Assembly: GCA_934096605.1 (NCBI GenBank)
Contig: CAKOMI010000020.1
Span: 1-25,260 of the forward strand
Reading direction: 5' to 3'
Origin: an uncultured Bacilli bacterium
Lineage (GTDB): Bacteria > Bacillota_I > Bacilli_A > RF39 > UBA660
Length of the DNA: 25,260 nt
The translations under genes and the position numbers were made by a program. Shown here in pieces: positions 14,345 through 22,244 of this stretch. Each line of letters opens with the position of its first letter. Positions within the stretch are counted from its first letter, which is position 1. The notes under the pieces are model-generated. The model did not search any database, was not told the DNA's origin, and saw only the letters and a program-made list of their open reading frames with translations.

Positions 14345-15229
14345 ATGTTTAAAGATATCGGCTTATCCGTTGATAATATTCAAATTGAATTTAAATATAA
14401 AATAGATAAAGATAAAGTGATTATTAAAACAATTGATGAATTAGAAATTAGAAAAAATTTGAAAATCTTCTATGATGAAAATATATATGAAATAAAATTA
14501 AATAATAATACACGATTCACCCAAAAAAAAGCTGGAGAGATAATTATTAATTCAGACACTAACAAATTGTCTTTTTCAGTAATTTTAAAAAACAATTTTT
14601 TTATCAAAAGTGTTTACAAATATATAAACAAATTAATTAGTAAAAAAATGCTAATTAATGAAATAGAAATATTCTCAAATTCTAAAATTGGAAAAAGATA
14701 TAAAGAAGATTTGAACATTCTATTAAATAACATTGAAAATAAAGATAAATCTTTAGAAGAATTAATAATTAATAACGAAAATGAATATGAAAGAATATTT
14801 GATTTAACAATACATAATAAAACTTATATTGACATTATTAATGATATGAGCAATTTAGATTTGATGCTACTAATAACCTCTTACATTTTTGTTCCATTTA
14901 CGCCCAATATAAGTCAAGATGATTTTAATGACTTAGTAAATATTGCTAAAAATTATGATAATGCTTTAGAAAATATATGGCGTTTAGGAATGAATTATGA
15001 TGAGAAAGGTTATAACTTTGATTTATTGGACAATTTCTTCGTAGATTCAAAAAACATATTTTATTTAGGTGAATATATAAGCGGTATTAAGCAAATAAAT
15101 AAAGAAAATATAATTAATAGAATTATTAAAACAAAAGATAAAGATTTTATAAAACAAATTTTAAAAAGTGACTTAATCATAGATTATTTAGACAATAAAG
15201 ATAAAAACATATTGGAATCTAGCATATAA
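14345..15229 (+). CDS. Unrecognised protein downstream of the antitoxin
   Basis: A 294-residue, Lys/Asn/Ile-rich, soluble protein with no signal peptide or membrane helix. The first part ('LSVDNIQIEFKYKIDKDKVIIKTIDELEIRKNLKIFY...') looks like beta strands. The rest is helical, including 'NIENKDKSLEELIINNENEYERIF' and 'NLDLMLLITSYIFVPFTPNISQDDF'. I recognise no family or catalytic motif. GAGG lies ten bases before the ATG at 14345; the ATG at 14336 sits on that site. It follows an orphan antitoxin by 87 bases and shares its strand, so it could be cotranscribed with it, but nothing shows it to be a toxin. Extreme A+T suggests an acquired gene. Confidence 0.6.
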   Translation: MFKDIGLSVDNIQIEFKYKIDKDKVIIKTIDELEIRKNLKIFYDENIYEIKLNNNTRFTQKKAGEIIINSDTNKLSFSVILKNNFFIKSVYKYINKLISKKMLINEIEIFSNSKIGKRYKEDLNILLNNIENKDKSLEELIINNENEYERIFDLTIHNKTYIDIINDMSNLDLMLLITSYIFVPFTPNISQDDFNDLVNIAKNYDNALENIWRLGMNYDEKGYNFDLLDNFFVDSKNIFYLGEYISGIKQINKENIINRIIKTKDKDFIKQILKSDLIIDYLDNKDKNILESSI

Positions 15230-15329
15230 AAGTTGTAGGACTTTTTCTTTTCATTATGCCAAAGAACATAAAATCGTTGATTTAGATATTTTAAACTTTT
15301 TAAATAAAGTTCAAAAATTAACCAGATAA
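15228..15329 (+). other. Possible C-terminal gene fragment
   Basis: A 33-codon open stretch without a start, ending in TAA, reads 'HYAKEHKIVDLDILNFLNKVQKLTR' after a few unconvincing codons. It has the look of an amphipathic C-terminal helix of a lost protein, but I cannot name the family, and in such AT-rich DNA it may be chance. Confidence 0.2.
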
Positions 15330-15361
15330 AAAAGAACATTCGATTTTGCTTAGGAATGTTC
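15328..15361 (-). terminator. Terminator for the minus-strand gene at 15386-15775
   Basis: Minus strand: GAACATTC / GAATGTTC, a perfect 8-bp stem with a 12-base loop, followed by TTTTTT. Confidence 0.8.
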
Positions 15362-15372
15362 CTTAGTGTTGA

Positions 15373-15403
15373 CGCTCCATTAAGCTTAGGAGTGGTTTTT
15401 TTT
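15373..15403 (+). terminator. Terminator for the plus-strand unit ending at 15229
   Basis: Plus strand: CGCTCC / GGAGTG (one G-U), 10-base loop, then a G and eight T. It overlaps the 3' end of the convergent gene, so the two transcription units terminate across each other. Confidence 0.75.
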
Positions 15404-15775
15404 ATTATTTATATCTTTTAAACACCTTTGAAATGCTTGTTCACTTTGTTCTTCTACTTGGGCTTTATCATATAAAACTTTCTTTAAGTAATCATCAAGT
15501 TCTGTTTTAAAACATTCATTTTTTTCCATTTCAGCTATTCCCAAAGCCAAAGGAACTGTAACACTCAAATCAATTCTTTTGTTTCCATGGGGCTTCTTAT
15601 CACTTAATTTAGTGTTTACTATATCTTCATAAAATTTTCTACTATACTCACTGCTTTTATATTCTTCATGAGTAATTTTAGAAATAGCATATGGTTTATA
15701 TATTTCATAATAGGTTTCTTTTTTAAACCTCATTAGTGAGGTTGGATCATAACAATAATCATCTATTTCAACCAT
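15386..15775 (-). CDS. Unrecognised 129-residue protein
   Basis: A soluble, charged protein with no signal peptide or membrane helix: 'MVEIDDYCYDPTSLMRFKKETYYEIYKPYAISKITHEEY', then 'GNKRIDLSVTVPLALGIAEMEKNECFKTELDDYLKKVLYDKAQVEEQSEQAF', ending in a coiled-coil-like helix. No family is recognised. ATG 15775 is preferred, with AAGGA eleven bases upstream; a GTG at 15796 would lengthen it by seven residues but lacks a site. It probably has its own promoter and ends in convergent terminators. Confidence 0.5.
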   Translation of the reverse strand: MVEIDDYCYDPTSLMRFKKETYYEIYKPYAISKITHEEYKSSEYSRKFYEDIVNTKLSDKKPHGNKRIDLSVTVPLALGIAEMEKNECFKTELDDYLKKVLYDKAQVEEQSEQAFQRCLKDINNKKNHS

Positions 15776-15892
15776 GAAATGCTTTTTCCTTACCACATCT
15801 TAATTCTAACTCTTTTCTATTTCCTCATACTAAAATAGCGTTTTTAAAGCAAAAAAAATATATACAATAACTTACTCTTAACATAATTATAG

Positions 15893-16660
15893 CTAAACTA
15901 ATTCCACATATTTTTTATTATCAATTAACTCACTTTTTACTATACCAATCTTTTCTAATCTTTCTATCAAATAAACATATATCCAATCAGCATACACTAC
16001 AAAAGGAATTATTGGATTAAGCATTAGATCAGCAACCAAATTAAATATATACACTTTACCTATTTTTTTCAGTCTCTCAATAATAGCGGCATCAAAGTTA
16101 TCAATATCAGTAGATATAACTACACCATTAATCATATATCTTAACTCACGGTCTTCATTAACAGCCTTTTGCCATTCTATAATATAATCTTCTTTTTGCC
16201 ATTTTGTTAATATGTGTTCTCTTTTCTCCAATTCTTTAATTTCCGTTATATCAACAGAGCCTATATTACCACCCCAATAATTTTCTTCAGCAAAAATAAC
16301 ACTAATATTCTTATCAGGAAATAAATAACAAATTAATAAAAGTAAACAATACTCGTCACTATCTAAATGACTTGCCCAAACTCTAATTTTTATACATTTA
16401 TTCGCAAATTCTTTTAACTTATTAAAGGCATCAGTAAAGTCATAGTTATTAATATTTTTATGATACTTAGTTAAAACATTTCTGTTAAATGGTGTAGGAT
16501 TAGATAGTTTGCCAATGGATAGCATTAATGGTAAACAAACCTTTATATTATCATTACCGCTTCTTTTTAATAATCCAAGAGCTATAGGTGAGGCCACTAT
16601 TTCTATAACATTTTTGTTATTGCCATCAAAATTTTTATATTCAAAAGTCAAAACAATCAC
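15893..16660 (-). CDS. DUF1835/DUF3658-like protein
   Basis: A 255-residue soluble protein. The centre, 'IKIRVWASHLDSDEYCLLLLICYLF' (about residues 90-114), and the following 'ILTKWQKEDYIIEWQKAVNEDRELRYMINGVVISTDIDNFDAAIIERL' match the pattern of DUF1835 followed by DUF3658: a 'I.+W.S....E.CGL..L...L' strand and helix, then '.W..L...N..LR.v.nG.lvs....fyd..I'. The cysteine and glycine usual after E are C and L here, so it is a divergent member. Family function is unknown. The frame opens with GTG at 16660. A TATAAT box at 16672-16677 suggests its own promoter and a very short leader, and a TTG three codons later is an alternative start. Confidence 0.6.
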   Translation of the reverse strand: MIVLTFEYKNFDGNNKNVIEIVASPIALGLLKRSGNDNIKVCLPLMLSIGKLSNPTPFNRNVLTKYHKNINNYDFTDAFNKLKEFANKCIKIRVWASHLDSDEYCLLLLICYLFPDKNISVIFAEENYWGGNIGSVDITEIKELEKREHILTKWQKEDYIIEWQKAVNEDRELRYMINGVVISTDIDNFDAAIIERLKKIGKVYIFNLVADLMLNPIIPFVVYADWIYVYLIERLEKIGIVKSELIDNKKYVELV

Positions 16661-16679
16661 ACTCTTTTCTATATTATAC

Positions 16680-16931
16680 TTATCTTCCTCTTTTTAGTTC
16701 AACATTATTACTATTTAAATAACCCATAATTTGTCTTAAATCTATTTTATTTAAAGTAGACTTTGAAACATTTACTTTACTACTTAATTCATCAACTATT
16801 AAACTACTATCGCCTATTTTTCTATTAGTAAATATTTCTATATAATTTTGATATCTATCTTTTTTACAAAGAACATAAGTCCCATTTTTTATCTCATAAA
16901 CATAAATATCTTCTATATTAATATTTTTCAT
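16680..16931 (-). CDS. Unrecognised 83-residue protein
   Basis: A small basic protein. Residues 8-36 look like beta strands ('YVYEIKNGTYVLCKKDRYQNYIEIFTNRKIG') and the C-terminal half like short helices ('VDELSSKVNVSKSTLNKIDLRQIMGYLNSNN'). The latter could be a helix-turn-helix or a peptide hook, but no family is evident. AAGGATGG lies about 12 bases before the ATG, longer than usual. It is followed 20 bases later by the DUF1835-like gene on the same strand. Confidence 0.5.
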   Translation of the reverse strand: MKNINIEDIYVYEIKNGTYVLCKKDRYQNYIEIFTNRKIGDSSLIVDELSSKVNVSKSTLNKIDLRQIMGYLNSNNVELKRGR

Positions 16932-16999
16932 TAAATCATACCATCCTTATAAATTAAAAAAAATATGTAAAACTGCAAAATAATACATTTACTTTAGTT

Positions 17000-17623
17000 T
17001 TATTTAATTGTTCTAGTTAAAGTAGCTTGTGAAACTAATTCAGATTCTAATTCTGCATTTATTAAAAGTTTTTCTAGCTCTTCTAAACTAACACGGTCAA
17101 TTTGTCTTAATGTTAAAGGACTTTCTTCTGTTAATATGTCTACCGTCTCTCTAGCTAAATTTCCAAAATTCTTAGTCATTATATTTTTATTTAATAAACT
17201 TTCATTTTCTAAAAACATCATATGTTTTTCCAAATCATTTCTCAATTTTCTATAATACTCAATATCTCTTCTAAATACGTAATTATTTATATCATCAAGC
17301 TTATATATACAAGCAAAGCTTATAAGAATATTCACGAAATCTGAAGGCTTGAGAACCAAAAATGCAAAATTTACACTACAACTTAGAGAAACACAAGTTA
17401 TAACCTTTTCTAAAATCTCTCTAGTATATGTTTTACGAACCAACTTTGTTTCATTTAATTCTTGCAATTGTTTACGCATCATTTGTTCTAATTGTTCTTT
17501 TTTCTCTTTGGTTTTTTCATAATGTCTAATTGTTCCATCCGCAAACGAAACTTCTATATAATTTTCATATTCTTCATAAGATAATATAAAATTATTATCT
17601 TTTCCCATAGTATAATCTAGCAT
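17000..17623 (-). CDS. Unrecognised protein with a central membrane hairpin
   Basis: A 207-residue protein. An N-terminal cytosolic part ('NNFILSYEEYENYIEVSFADGTIRHYEKTKEKKEQLEQMMRKQL', the last half a coiled coil) is followed by two hydrophobic stretches near residues 78-95 and 97-112 ('VITCVSLSCSVNFAFLVL', 'FVNILISFACIYKL'), and then a long charged helical region. No family is recognised. The ATG at 17623 has AGGGAGTGG upstream; the longer frame to 17695 has none and runs through the probable promoter (TTGCTT at 17683-17678, TAGAGT at 17660-17655, 17-base spacer). Confidence 0.55.
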   Translation of the reverse strand: MLDYTMGKDNNFILSYEEYENYIEVSFADGTIRHYEKTKEKKEQLEQMMRKQLQELNETKLVRKTYTREILEKVITCVSLSCSVNFAFLVLKPSDFVNILISFACIYKLDDINNYVFRRDIEYYRKLRNDLEKHMMFLENESLLNKNIMTKNFGNLARETVDILTEESPLTLRQIDRVSLEELEKLLINAELESELVSQATLTRTIK

Positions 17624-17693
17624 AATACCACTCCCTCTTGTAAAGTTGTAACCTACTCTAGCAAAGATAAATCTAAAAAGCAAGTTAAAATAC

Positions 17694-17715
17694 AAAAAAA
17701 GCCTTATCTAAGACT
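17694..17715 (-). terminator. Terminator of the prpC-prkC-rsgA-rpe unit
   Basis: Minus strand: AGTCTT-AGAT-AAGGCT (one G-U) followed by seven T, overlapping the last rpe codons and stop. Confidence 0.75.
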
Positions 17716-18330
17716 TTCTATTTTACTTTCAAAATCATCACTTAAACAAACATAAGAACCACTTATTACACGATTAGCTAAGTTATCTACTTTACTAATT
17801 GTTTCATTATTAATACCACCATCAACCGCGATTATAAAATTATTTTCTTTTTGTAATTCTTTTAAAGAAGCTAATTTAGTTGTAGTTTCTTCGATAAATT
17901 TTTGACCACCTAACCCTGGATAAACACTCATAACTAATACCTCATCAACATACTTAATATGATCAGAAATACTACTTACTAAAGTATCAGGATTAATAGC
18001 AAGACCCACACCTATACCATGATTTTTTATATCACTAATGAAGAACTCTAAGTCGTTTATTTCAGCATGAACTATTATATATTTAGGTTTTAATTCATAT
18101 ATACTTGGTAGTATATTATGTAAAGATGCATCATTCATCATTAAGTGAACCTCAAGTGGCTTTTTTGCTGCTTTTAAACTATTAATTATTTTTTCAGTAT
18201 CAGTTTTTTCTTTAACAAACTCACCATCCATTAAATCAACATGAGTATAATTAGCACTCGTGTTATCAATCTTTCTTATGGTATCATTTAAGGCGAATTT
18301 ACTTTTTAAAAACGAAACGGCTATTTCCAT
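17704..18330 (-). CDS. rpe: Ribulose-phosphate 3-epimerase (divergent)
   Basis: A 208-residue TIM-barrel enzyme that interconverts ribulose 5-phosphate and xylulose 5-phosphate. Metal and catalytic residues are present: His30 and Asp32 ('THVDLMDGEF'), Met34, His62 ('EVHLMMND') and Asp170 ('IAVDGGI'). So is the phosphate loop 'VMSVYPGLGGQKFI'. Two family motifs are altered: the start reads 'EIAVSFLKS' instead of 'IAPSILSADF', and the usual 'P-N-x-T-F-G-P' loop after MDGEF is replaced by 'VKEKTDTEK'. The enzyme is thus a diverged member and the substrate may differ slightly. GGAGG lies before the ATG, inside rsgA, which it overlaps by 32 bases. Gene order rsgA-rpe is as in Bacillus. Confidence 0.88.
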   Translation of the reverse strand: MEIAVSFLKSKFALNDTIRKIDNTSANYTHVDLMDGEFVKEKTDTEKIINSLKAAKKPLEVHLMMNDASLHNILPSIYELKPKYIIVHAEINDLEFFISDIKNHGIGVGLAINPDTLVSSISDHIKYVDEVLVMSVYPGLGGQKFIEETTTKLASLKELQKENNFIIAVDGGINNETISKVDNLANRVISGSYVCLSDDFESKIESLR

Positions 18331-19156
18331 CTATATCCTCCAAAATTTTCTTATAATTTTCATAACGACTAAGCATAATATAGCCTTTATCTATTGCTTC
18401 TTTCACACTACAATCTTTTTCTTTAACATGCATACAATCATCATACATACAAGGATAATTTTTAAATTCCGTAAAAGAAGACTTTATTTCTTCCTTAGTA
18501 TATTTATTAAGTATTAAAGAAGAAAAGCCTGGGGTATCACAAAACCAGATCCCCTTAATATTAAATATTTGGGTATGTCTAGTTGTATGTTTGCCACGAT
18601 TTAAAGCATAAGATATTTCACTTGTTTTCAAATTTAATTCAGGTTTTATTTTATTTAATAAAGTACTTTTGCCAGCCCCTGATTGCCCAGTTAGGACAAC
18701 AATACTGCCTTTTAAAAATTTGACTAACGCATCTATATCTGTATTTAAAAAAACGGGAATACCAATCTTTTCATAATAATTAGTAATATCATCTAATTCA
18801 TCTAATTCTTTATCACTTAGTAAATCTAACTTAGTAAAACAAATGACTGGTTTTATGTGGGAAAGAATTACTGAACTAATTTCTCGATCTAAAAGATTCA
18901 AACTAAGACGAGGCTCTTTTAAAGAGGTAACTAATAAAGCATAATCAACATTACTAATGCTAGGTCTATCAAGCACATTTTTTCTCGGCATTATTTCTGT
19001 AATGATATTGTTTTTCTCATCAATCTTACATATATCACCAACTAAGGGGGTAATATTTTTATTTCTAAATACCCCTCTTGGTGTACAAACATATTCTTTA
19101 TTATCACATAAAACAGTATAAGCATTAGATATGTTTTTAATTATTTTTCCTTCCAT
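18299..19156 (-). CDS. rsgA: Small-subunit ribosome maturation GTPase RsgA
   Basis: A 285-residue circularly permuted GTPase that checks late 30S assembly. An N-terminal OB-fold (about residues 1-60) is followed by the G domain in permuted order: G4 'TKLD' (108-111), G1 'GQSGAGKST' (157-165), switch I 'GKHTTRHT' (188-195) and G3 'DTPG' (207-210). A C-terminal zinc motif Cys236-Cys241-His243-Cys249 follows. All functional residues are intact. The start codon overlaps the prkC stop (TAATG) and the end overlaps rpe, so the three are tightly coupled. In Bacillus the homologue is also encoded after the kinase and is one of its substrates. Confidence 0.96.
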   Translation of the reverse strand: MEGKIIKNISNAYTVLCDNKEYVCTPRGVFRNKNITPLVGDICKIDEKNNIITEIMPRKNVLDRPSISNVDYALLVTSLKEPRLSLNLLDREISSVILSHIKPVICFTKLDLLSDKELDELDDITNYYEKIGIPVFLNTDIDALVKFLKGSIVVLTGQSGAGKSTLLNKIKPELNLKTSEISYALNRGKHTTRHTQIFNIKGIWFCDTPGFSSLILNKYTKEEIKSSFTEFKNYPCMYDDCMHVKEKDCSVKEAIDKGYIMLSRYENYKKILEDIDGNSRFVFKK

Positions 19157-20925
19157 TAATCTAAACTTCCACTTTCTGTATCACTATCGTTATCACCATC
19201 TGTACTAGGTGTTGTAGTAGTTGGTTTCTTAGCAACTGTAATTGTTATACTTGTGCCTTTACCAATAATAGAGCCTTTCTCCCTACTTTGCCCAATAACG
19301 ATACCTTCAGCATGTGTATTATCTTCTCTTTCTACTACATTTACTGTAACTTCATATTTTTTTAAATAATCTTTAACGTCACTAGCTGTATAAGTACCAG
19401 TTGTAAAATCTGGATATTTATCTAAATTAGGAATATAAAGGGTAACATAATCACCAACACTTACTTTTTCCCCTTCTTTTGGACTTTGTTCTATAATAAC
19501 TCCTTCTTTAGCATTTTCATCACTAGATGATTTCTTTTCTACTATTACATTTACTTTCAAAGCTTCTAACTTACCTTTTACTTCTAAATAGTTTTTACCA
19601 GCATAGTTTTCTAAAGTAATCTTAGTATCGCCTTCACTTACCCATAAAGTAACCTCTGTATTTTTAGTTCTTTTTGTATTAGCAAGTGGTGAGGTCTTAA
19701 CTACTTTACCTAATTCTACACTTTCACTAGCTGTTTTTTGTTGTTCACTTGCCACGACAAAACCAGCATCTTGTAAGGCTTTAATAGCATCCTCCACTGA
19801 ATACCCAGTAACATCTGGAACATATATTTCTTTATTAGTAGTTAAAGCCGGTATTAAAAGAACAACAGTTGTAATAGTAACAATCAAGATAGTAAATATA
19901 GAGCCTAAAACTATTAAAAGTTTATTTTGCTTTTTTAAATCATTCTTTGTAATTTGTTTAGCCATGACCTCATCACTTTCTTTCTCTAAGGACTCTTCTT
20001 TAGGAATACTTTCACTAACCACCTCTTTTTTAGGTGTTTTTTTTGTATCACTTTCTGCAAATTCTCTATAAGGAAGTTTAATAGGTGGTTCATTTACCCT
20101 TGATTCATCCATACAAGTTAGTAAATCTTCATGCATTTCTCTGGCATCAGCATATCTATTTTTAGGATTTTTAGCCGTAGCTTTAATAATAATATTTTCA
20201 ATACTTTGAGGAATATTAGGTAATTCTTCTCTAATATCTGGTAAAGGTTCTTTTAACTGCTTTAAAGCAATTTCTACTGCATTATCTCCTTTGTATGGCA
20301 ATTTACCTGTCAATAGTTCATACATTACAATACCCATTGAATAAATATCACTTTGTAAGGTTGCTCCTTTACCACTTGCTTGTTCGGGTGGCAAATAATG
20401 AACACTTCCCATTACCGAGTTTGTCTGCGTAAGCTGGGTACTATTTAAAGCCATAGCAATACCAAAGTCCATTATTTTTACTAAACCATTTTCTAAAATC
20501 ATAATATTTTGGGGTTTTATATCTCTATGAATAATATAAGAGTCATGGGCCACACTCATGCCATCGGTAATCTGAAGCATTATATCAATAACCTCACTAG
20601 TTGTAAGTTTACCCCGTTTTTTAATTAAGTCTTTTAAGTGTCTACCTTCAACGTATTCCATAACAATATAGTACATACCATGATCTTCACCAACGTCATA
20701 CACCTCTACGATATTAGGGTGTGTAAGACTACTTGCTGATAACGCTTCTCTTTGAAAACGTCTAACAAACTTTTCATCGTTAGCAAGGTCCCCTCTTAAT
20801 ACTTTAACAGCAACATCACGATCTAATATTGTATCATAGGCAAGATAAACATTTGCCATGCCACCTTCCCCTATTGCTTTAATAATTTGATAACGATCAC
20901 TTATTTTTTGACCTTTCATTATCAT
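19156..20925 (-). CDS. prkC: PASTA-domain Ser/Thr protein kinase (PrkC/Stk1)
   Basis: A 589-residue membrane kinase that senses muropeptides or lipid II. The kinase domain (about 11-272) has the glycine loop 'GEGGMANV' (19-26), Lys41, 'HRDIKPQN' (133-140) and 'DFG' (153-155). A charged juxtamembrane linker follows, then one membrane helix (336-361) and three extracellular PASTA repeats (about 367-431, 433-500 and 503-566). It ends in a Thr/Asp/Ser-rich tail. Three repeats match Bacillus PrkC. The start overlaps the phosphatase gene prpC by four bases (ATGA). A second ATG two codons later (20919) is possible. The kinase and phosphatase act on the same proteins, so coupling fixes their ratio. 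Confidence 0.97.
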   Translation of the reverse strand: MIMKGQKISDRYQIIKAIGEGGMANVYLAYDTILDRDVAVKVLRGDLANDEKFVRRFQREALSASSLTHPNIVEVYDVGEDHGMYYIVMEYVEGRHLKDLIKKRGKLTTSEVIDIMLQITDGMSVAHDSYIIHRDIKPQNIMILENGLVKIMDFGIAMALNSTQLTQTNSVMGSVHYLPPEQASGKGATLQSDIYSMGIVMYELLTGKLPYKGDNAVEIALKQLKEPLPDIREELPNIPQSIENIIIKATAKNPKNRYADAREMHEDLLTCMDESRVNEPPIKLPYREFAESDTKKTPKKEVVSESIPKEESLEKESDEVMAKQITKNDLKKQNKLLIVLGSIFTILIVTITTVVLLIPALTTNKEIYVPDVTGYSVEDAIKALQDAGFVVASEQQKTASESVELGKVVKTSPLANTKRTKNTEVTLWVSEGDTKITLENYAGKNYLEVKGKLEALKVNVIVEKKSSSDENAKEGVIIEQSPKEGEKVSVGDYVTLYIPNLDKYPDFTTGTYTASDVKDYLKKYEVTVNVVEREDNTHAEGIVIGQSREKGSIIGKGTSITITVAKKPTTTTPSTDGDNDSDTESGSLD

Positions 20926-21665
20926 TGTTCACACCCACTTTTCATATCTAAATACGCAACTGATATGTTGTCTTGTCCCCCTCTTGAATTACATTTTTTA
21001 ATCATTTTAGCTACTTTTTGTTCAATAGTTAAATCTTCTTCTAATATTTTTTCTACTTGTTCTTTTTGGAGCATTGTTGTAAGCCCATCACTACATAGTA
21101 AGACTCCATCAACATCTTTTTCAACATCAAAAATATCAATATCTATTTTTTCTCCAGCCCCTAAAGCTTTCATTAACACATTTCTTTTAGGATGCACCTT
21201 GGCTTCTTCTTCAGTTAAATCCCCTGCTTCAACTAAAAGATTTACTAAAGTATGATCATGCGTAACTTTATGAAGTTTATTATTTTTTAAAACATAACCA
21301 GAAGAATCACCAATATTCCCAAATATTAAATAATCATTAGTTAACAAGGCTAAAACAAGTGTTGTTCCAAGGCCTTTAGAATCAAAATGATTTTTAGCAT
21401 ATTCTAAAATAGATTCATTTATTTCATTAACATTATCATTAAGCCAATTTACTGCATCTAATTTACTACCAATACTACTTATACTAGAAAATCTTTTGCC
21501 TAAATGGGTAACAGCAAGACTTGACGCTACTTCACCAGCCCTGTGCCCTCCCATACCATCAGCTACAACTAATAAATATTCGCCACTGCCATTTCGAACA
21601 ATTGTTACGGAGTCTTCATTATGACTACGTACTCTTCCTGTATCTGTTAAATAATATGATTTCAT
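20922..21665 (-). CDS. prpC: PP2C-type Ser/Thr protein phosphatase (PrpC/Stp)
   Basis: A 247-residue metal-dependent phosphatase that removes phosphates placed by PrkC. The PP2C metal motifs are complete: 'RSHNEDS' (13-19), 'VADGMGGHRAGEVAS' (34-48), 'FGNIGDSSGYV', 'LLCSDGLT' and 'GGQDNISV'. Size and order match Bacillus PrpC. AGAGGTGA lies before the ATG. TATAAT at 21692-21687 and a terminator just upstream show that transcription restarts here, so prpC is the first gene of the prpC-prkC-rsgA-rpe unit. The stop is TGA within the overlap with prkC. Confidence 0.96.
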   Translation of the reverse strand: MKSYYLTDTGRVRSHNEDSVTIVRNGSGEYLLVVADGMGGHRAGEVASSLAVTHLGKRFSSISSIGSKLDAVNWLNDNVNEINESILEYAKNHFDSKGLGTTLVLALLTNDYLIFGNIGDSSGYVLKNNKLHKVTHDHTLVNLLVEAGDLTEEEAKVHPKRNVLMKALGAGEKIDIDIFDVEKDVDGVLLCSDGLTTMLQKEQVEKILEEDLTIEQKVAKMIKKCNSRGGQDNISVAYLDMKSGCEQ

Positions 21666-21686
21666 AAGTCACCTCTTGTATATTTC

Positions 21687-21692
21687 ATTATA
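21687..21692 (-). promoter_or_regulatory. -10 box of the prpC operon
   Basis: TATAAT on the minus strand, 22 bases before the prpC start, preceded by TGCT (near extended -10). No convincing -35 box, because the preceding terminator T-run occupies the position. Confidence 0.5.
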
Positions 21693-21700
21693 AGCATATC

Positions 21701-21724
21701 AAAAAAGAATGGATTAGTCCATTC
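21701..21724 (-). terminator. Terminator between the holin gene and prpC
   Basis: Minus strand: GAATGG-ACTAAT-CCATTC, a perfect 6-bp stem followed by six T. It separates the holin gene from the prpC operon. Confidence 0.8.
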
Positions 21725-21788
21725 ATAACTATTTTTTGTGTCAAATTTTACCATAGATAACTAAGATATATACAATAACTTTACATGT

Positions 21789-22181
21789 CTATTTATTTAG
21801 TTTTTCTTCAATAGCATCAAGGGACTTTTGCAATATACTAGGCATAATAATACCTAACTCCTTGCAGTTTCCTAGTATAGAGATAATTTCATTAAACACA
21901 AACGTATAAATAACCATATCTCTAATAGTATTACCCATATTAAGAATACTACCCATAATAACAGAAGTAATAACAACAGCCATATACCCAAGTTTTTTAA
22001 TAAACCCCAAAATAACAACTGAAAAACTAAATTCCCGTCTTTTAATGGCCCTTAAAATGCCTGTTAGAAAATCTATTACAATAACTGAGAAAAATGCTTT
22101 TAATAAGTAATCAACATTACCAAATAAATACATACTTAAATTCATTAAAGCACTAATAATTCCTAAAATAAAAAATTGCAT
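21789..22181 (-). CDS. Phage-type holin (holin-4 / TcdE-like family)
   Basis: A 130-residue membrane protein with three to four hydrophobic helices. 'IDFLTGILRAIKRREFSFSVVILGFIKKLGYMAVVI' and 'VIYTFVFNEIISILGNCKELGIIMPSILQKSLDAIEEKL' match the holin family that includes clostridial TcdE and Cph1 holins: a 'D..TG..KA' motif, then 'N E . I S I L E N . . . L G . . . P . . L'. Such proteins open the membrane for endolysins or toxins. No endolysin, phage or toxin gene is adjacent. It stands alone between the housekeeping genes rlmN and prpC, with a terminator on each side, a TATACT box at 22197-22192 and AGGTGAT before the ATG. It may be a domesticated phage gene. Confidence 0.8.
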   Translation of the reverse strand: MQFFILGIISALMNLSMYLFGNVDYLLKAFFSVIVIDFLTGILRAIKRREFSFSVVILGFIKKLGYMAVVITSVIMGSILNMGNTIRDMVIYTFVFNEIISILGNCKELGIIMPSILQKSLDAIEEKLNK

Positions 22182-22210
22182 ATCATCACCTAGTATAGTT
22201 TATGATAATA

Positions 22211-22240
22211 AAAAAAATTAGAGTAATTAATATACCCTAA
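22211..22240 (-). terminator. rlmN terminator
   Basis: Minus strand: TTAGGGTA-TATTAAT-TACTCTAA (8-bp stem, one G-U) followed by a T-run, starting five bases after the rlmN stop. Confidence 0.85.
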
Positions 22241-22244
22241 TAAC

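Noticed and set aside
18260..18517. Plus-strand ORF across the rsgA-rpe overlap
   Set aside because: Antisense to two conserved genes, with no ribosome site or homology.
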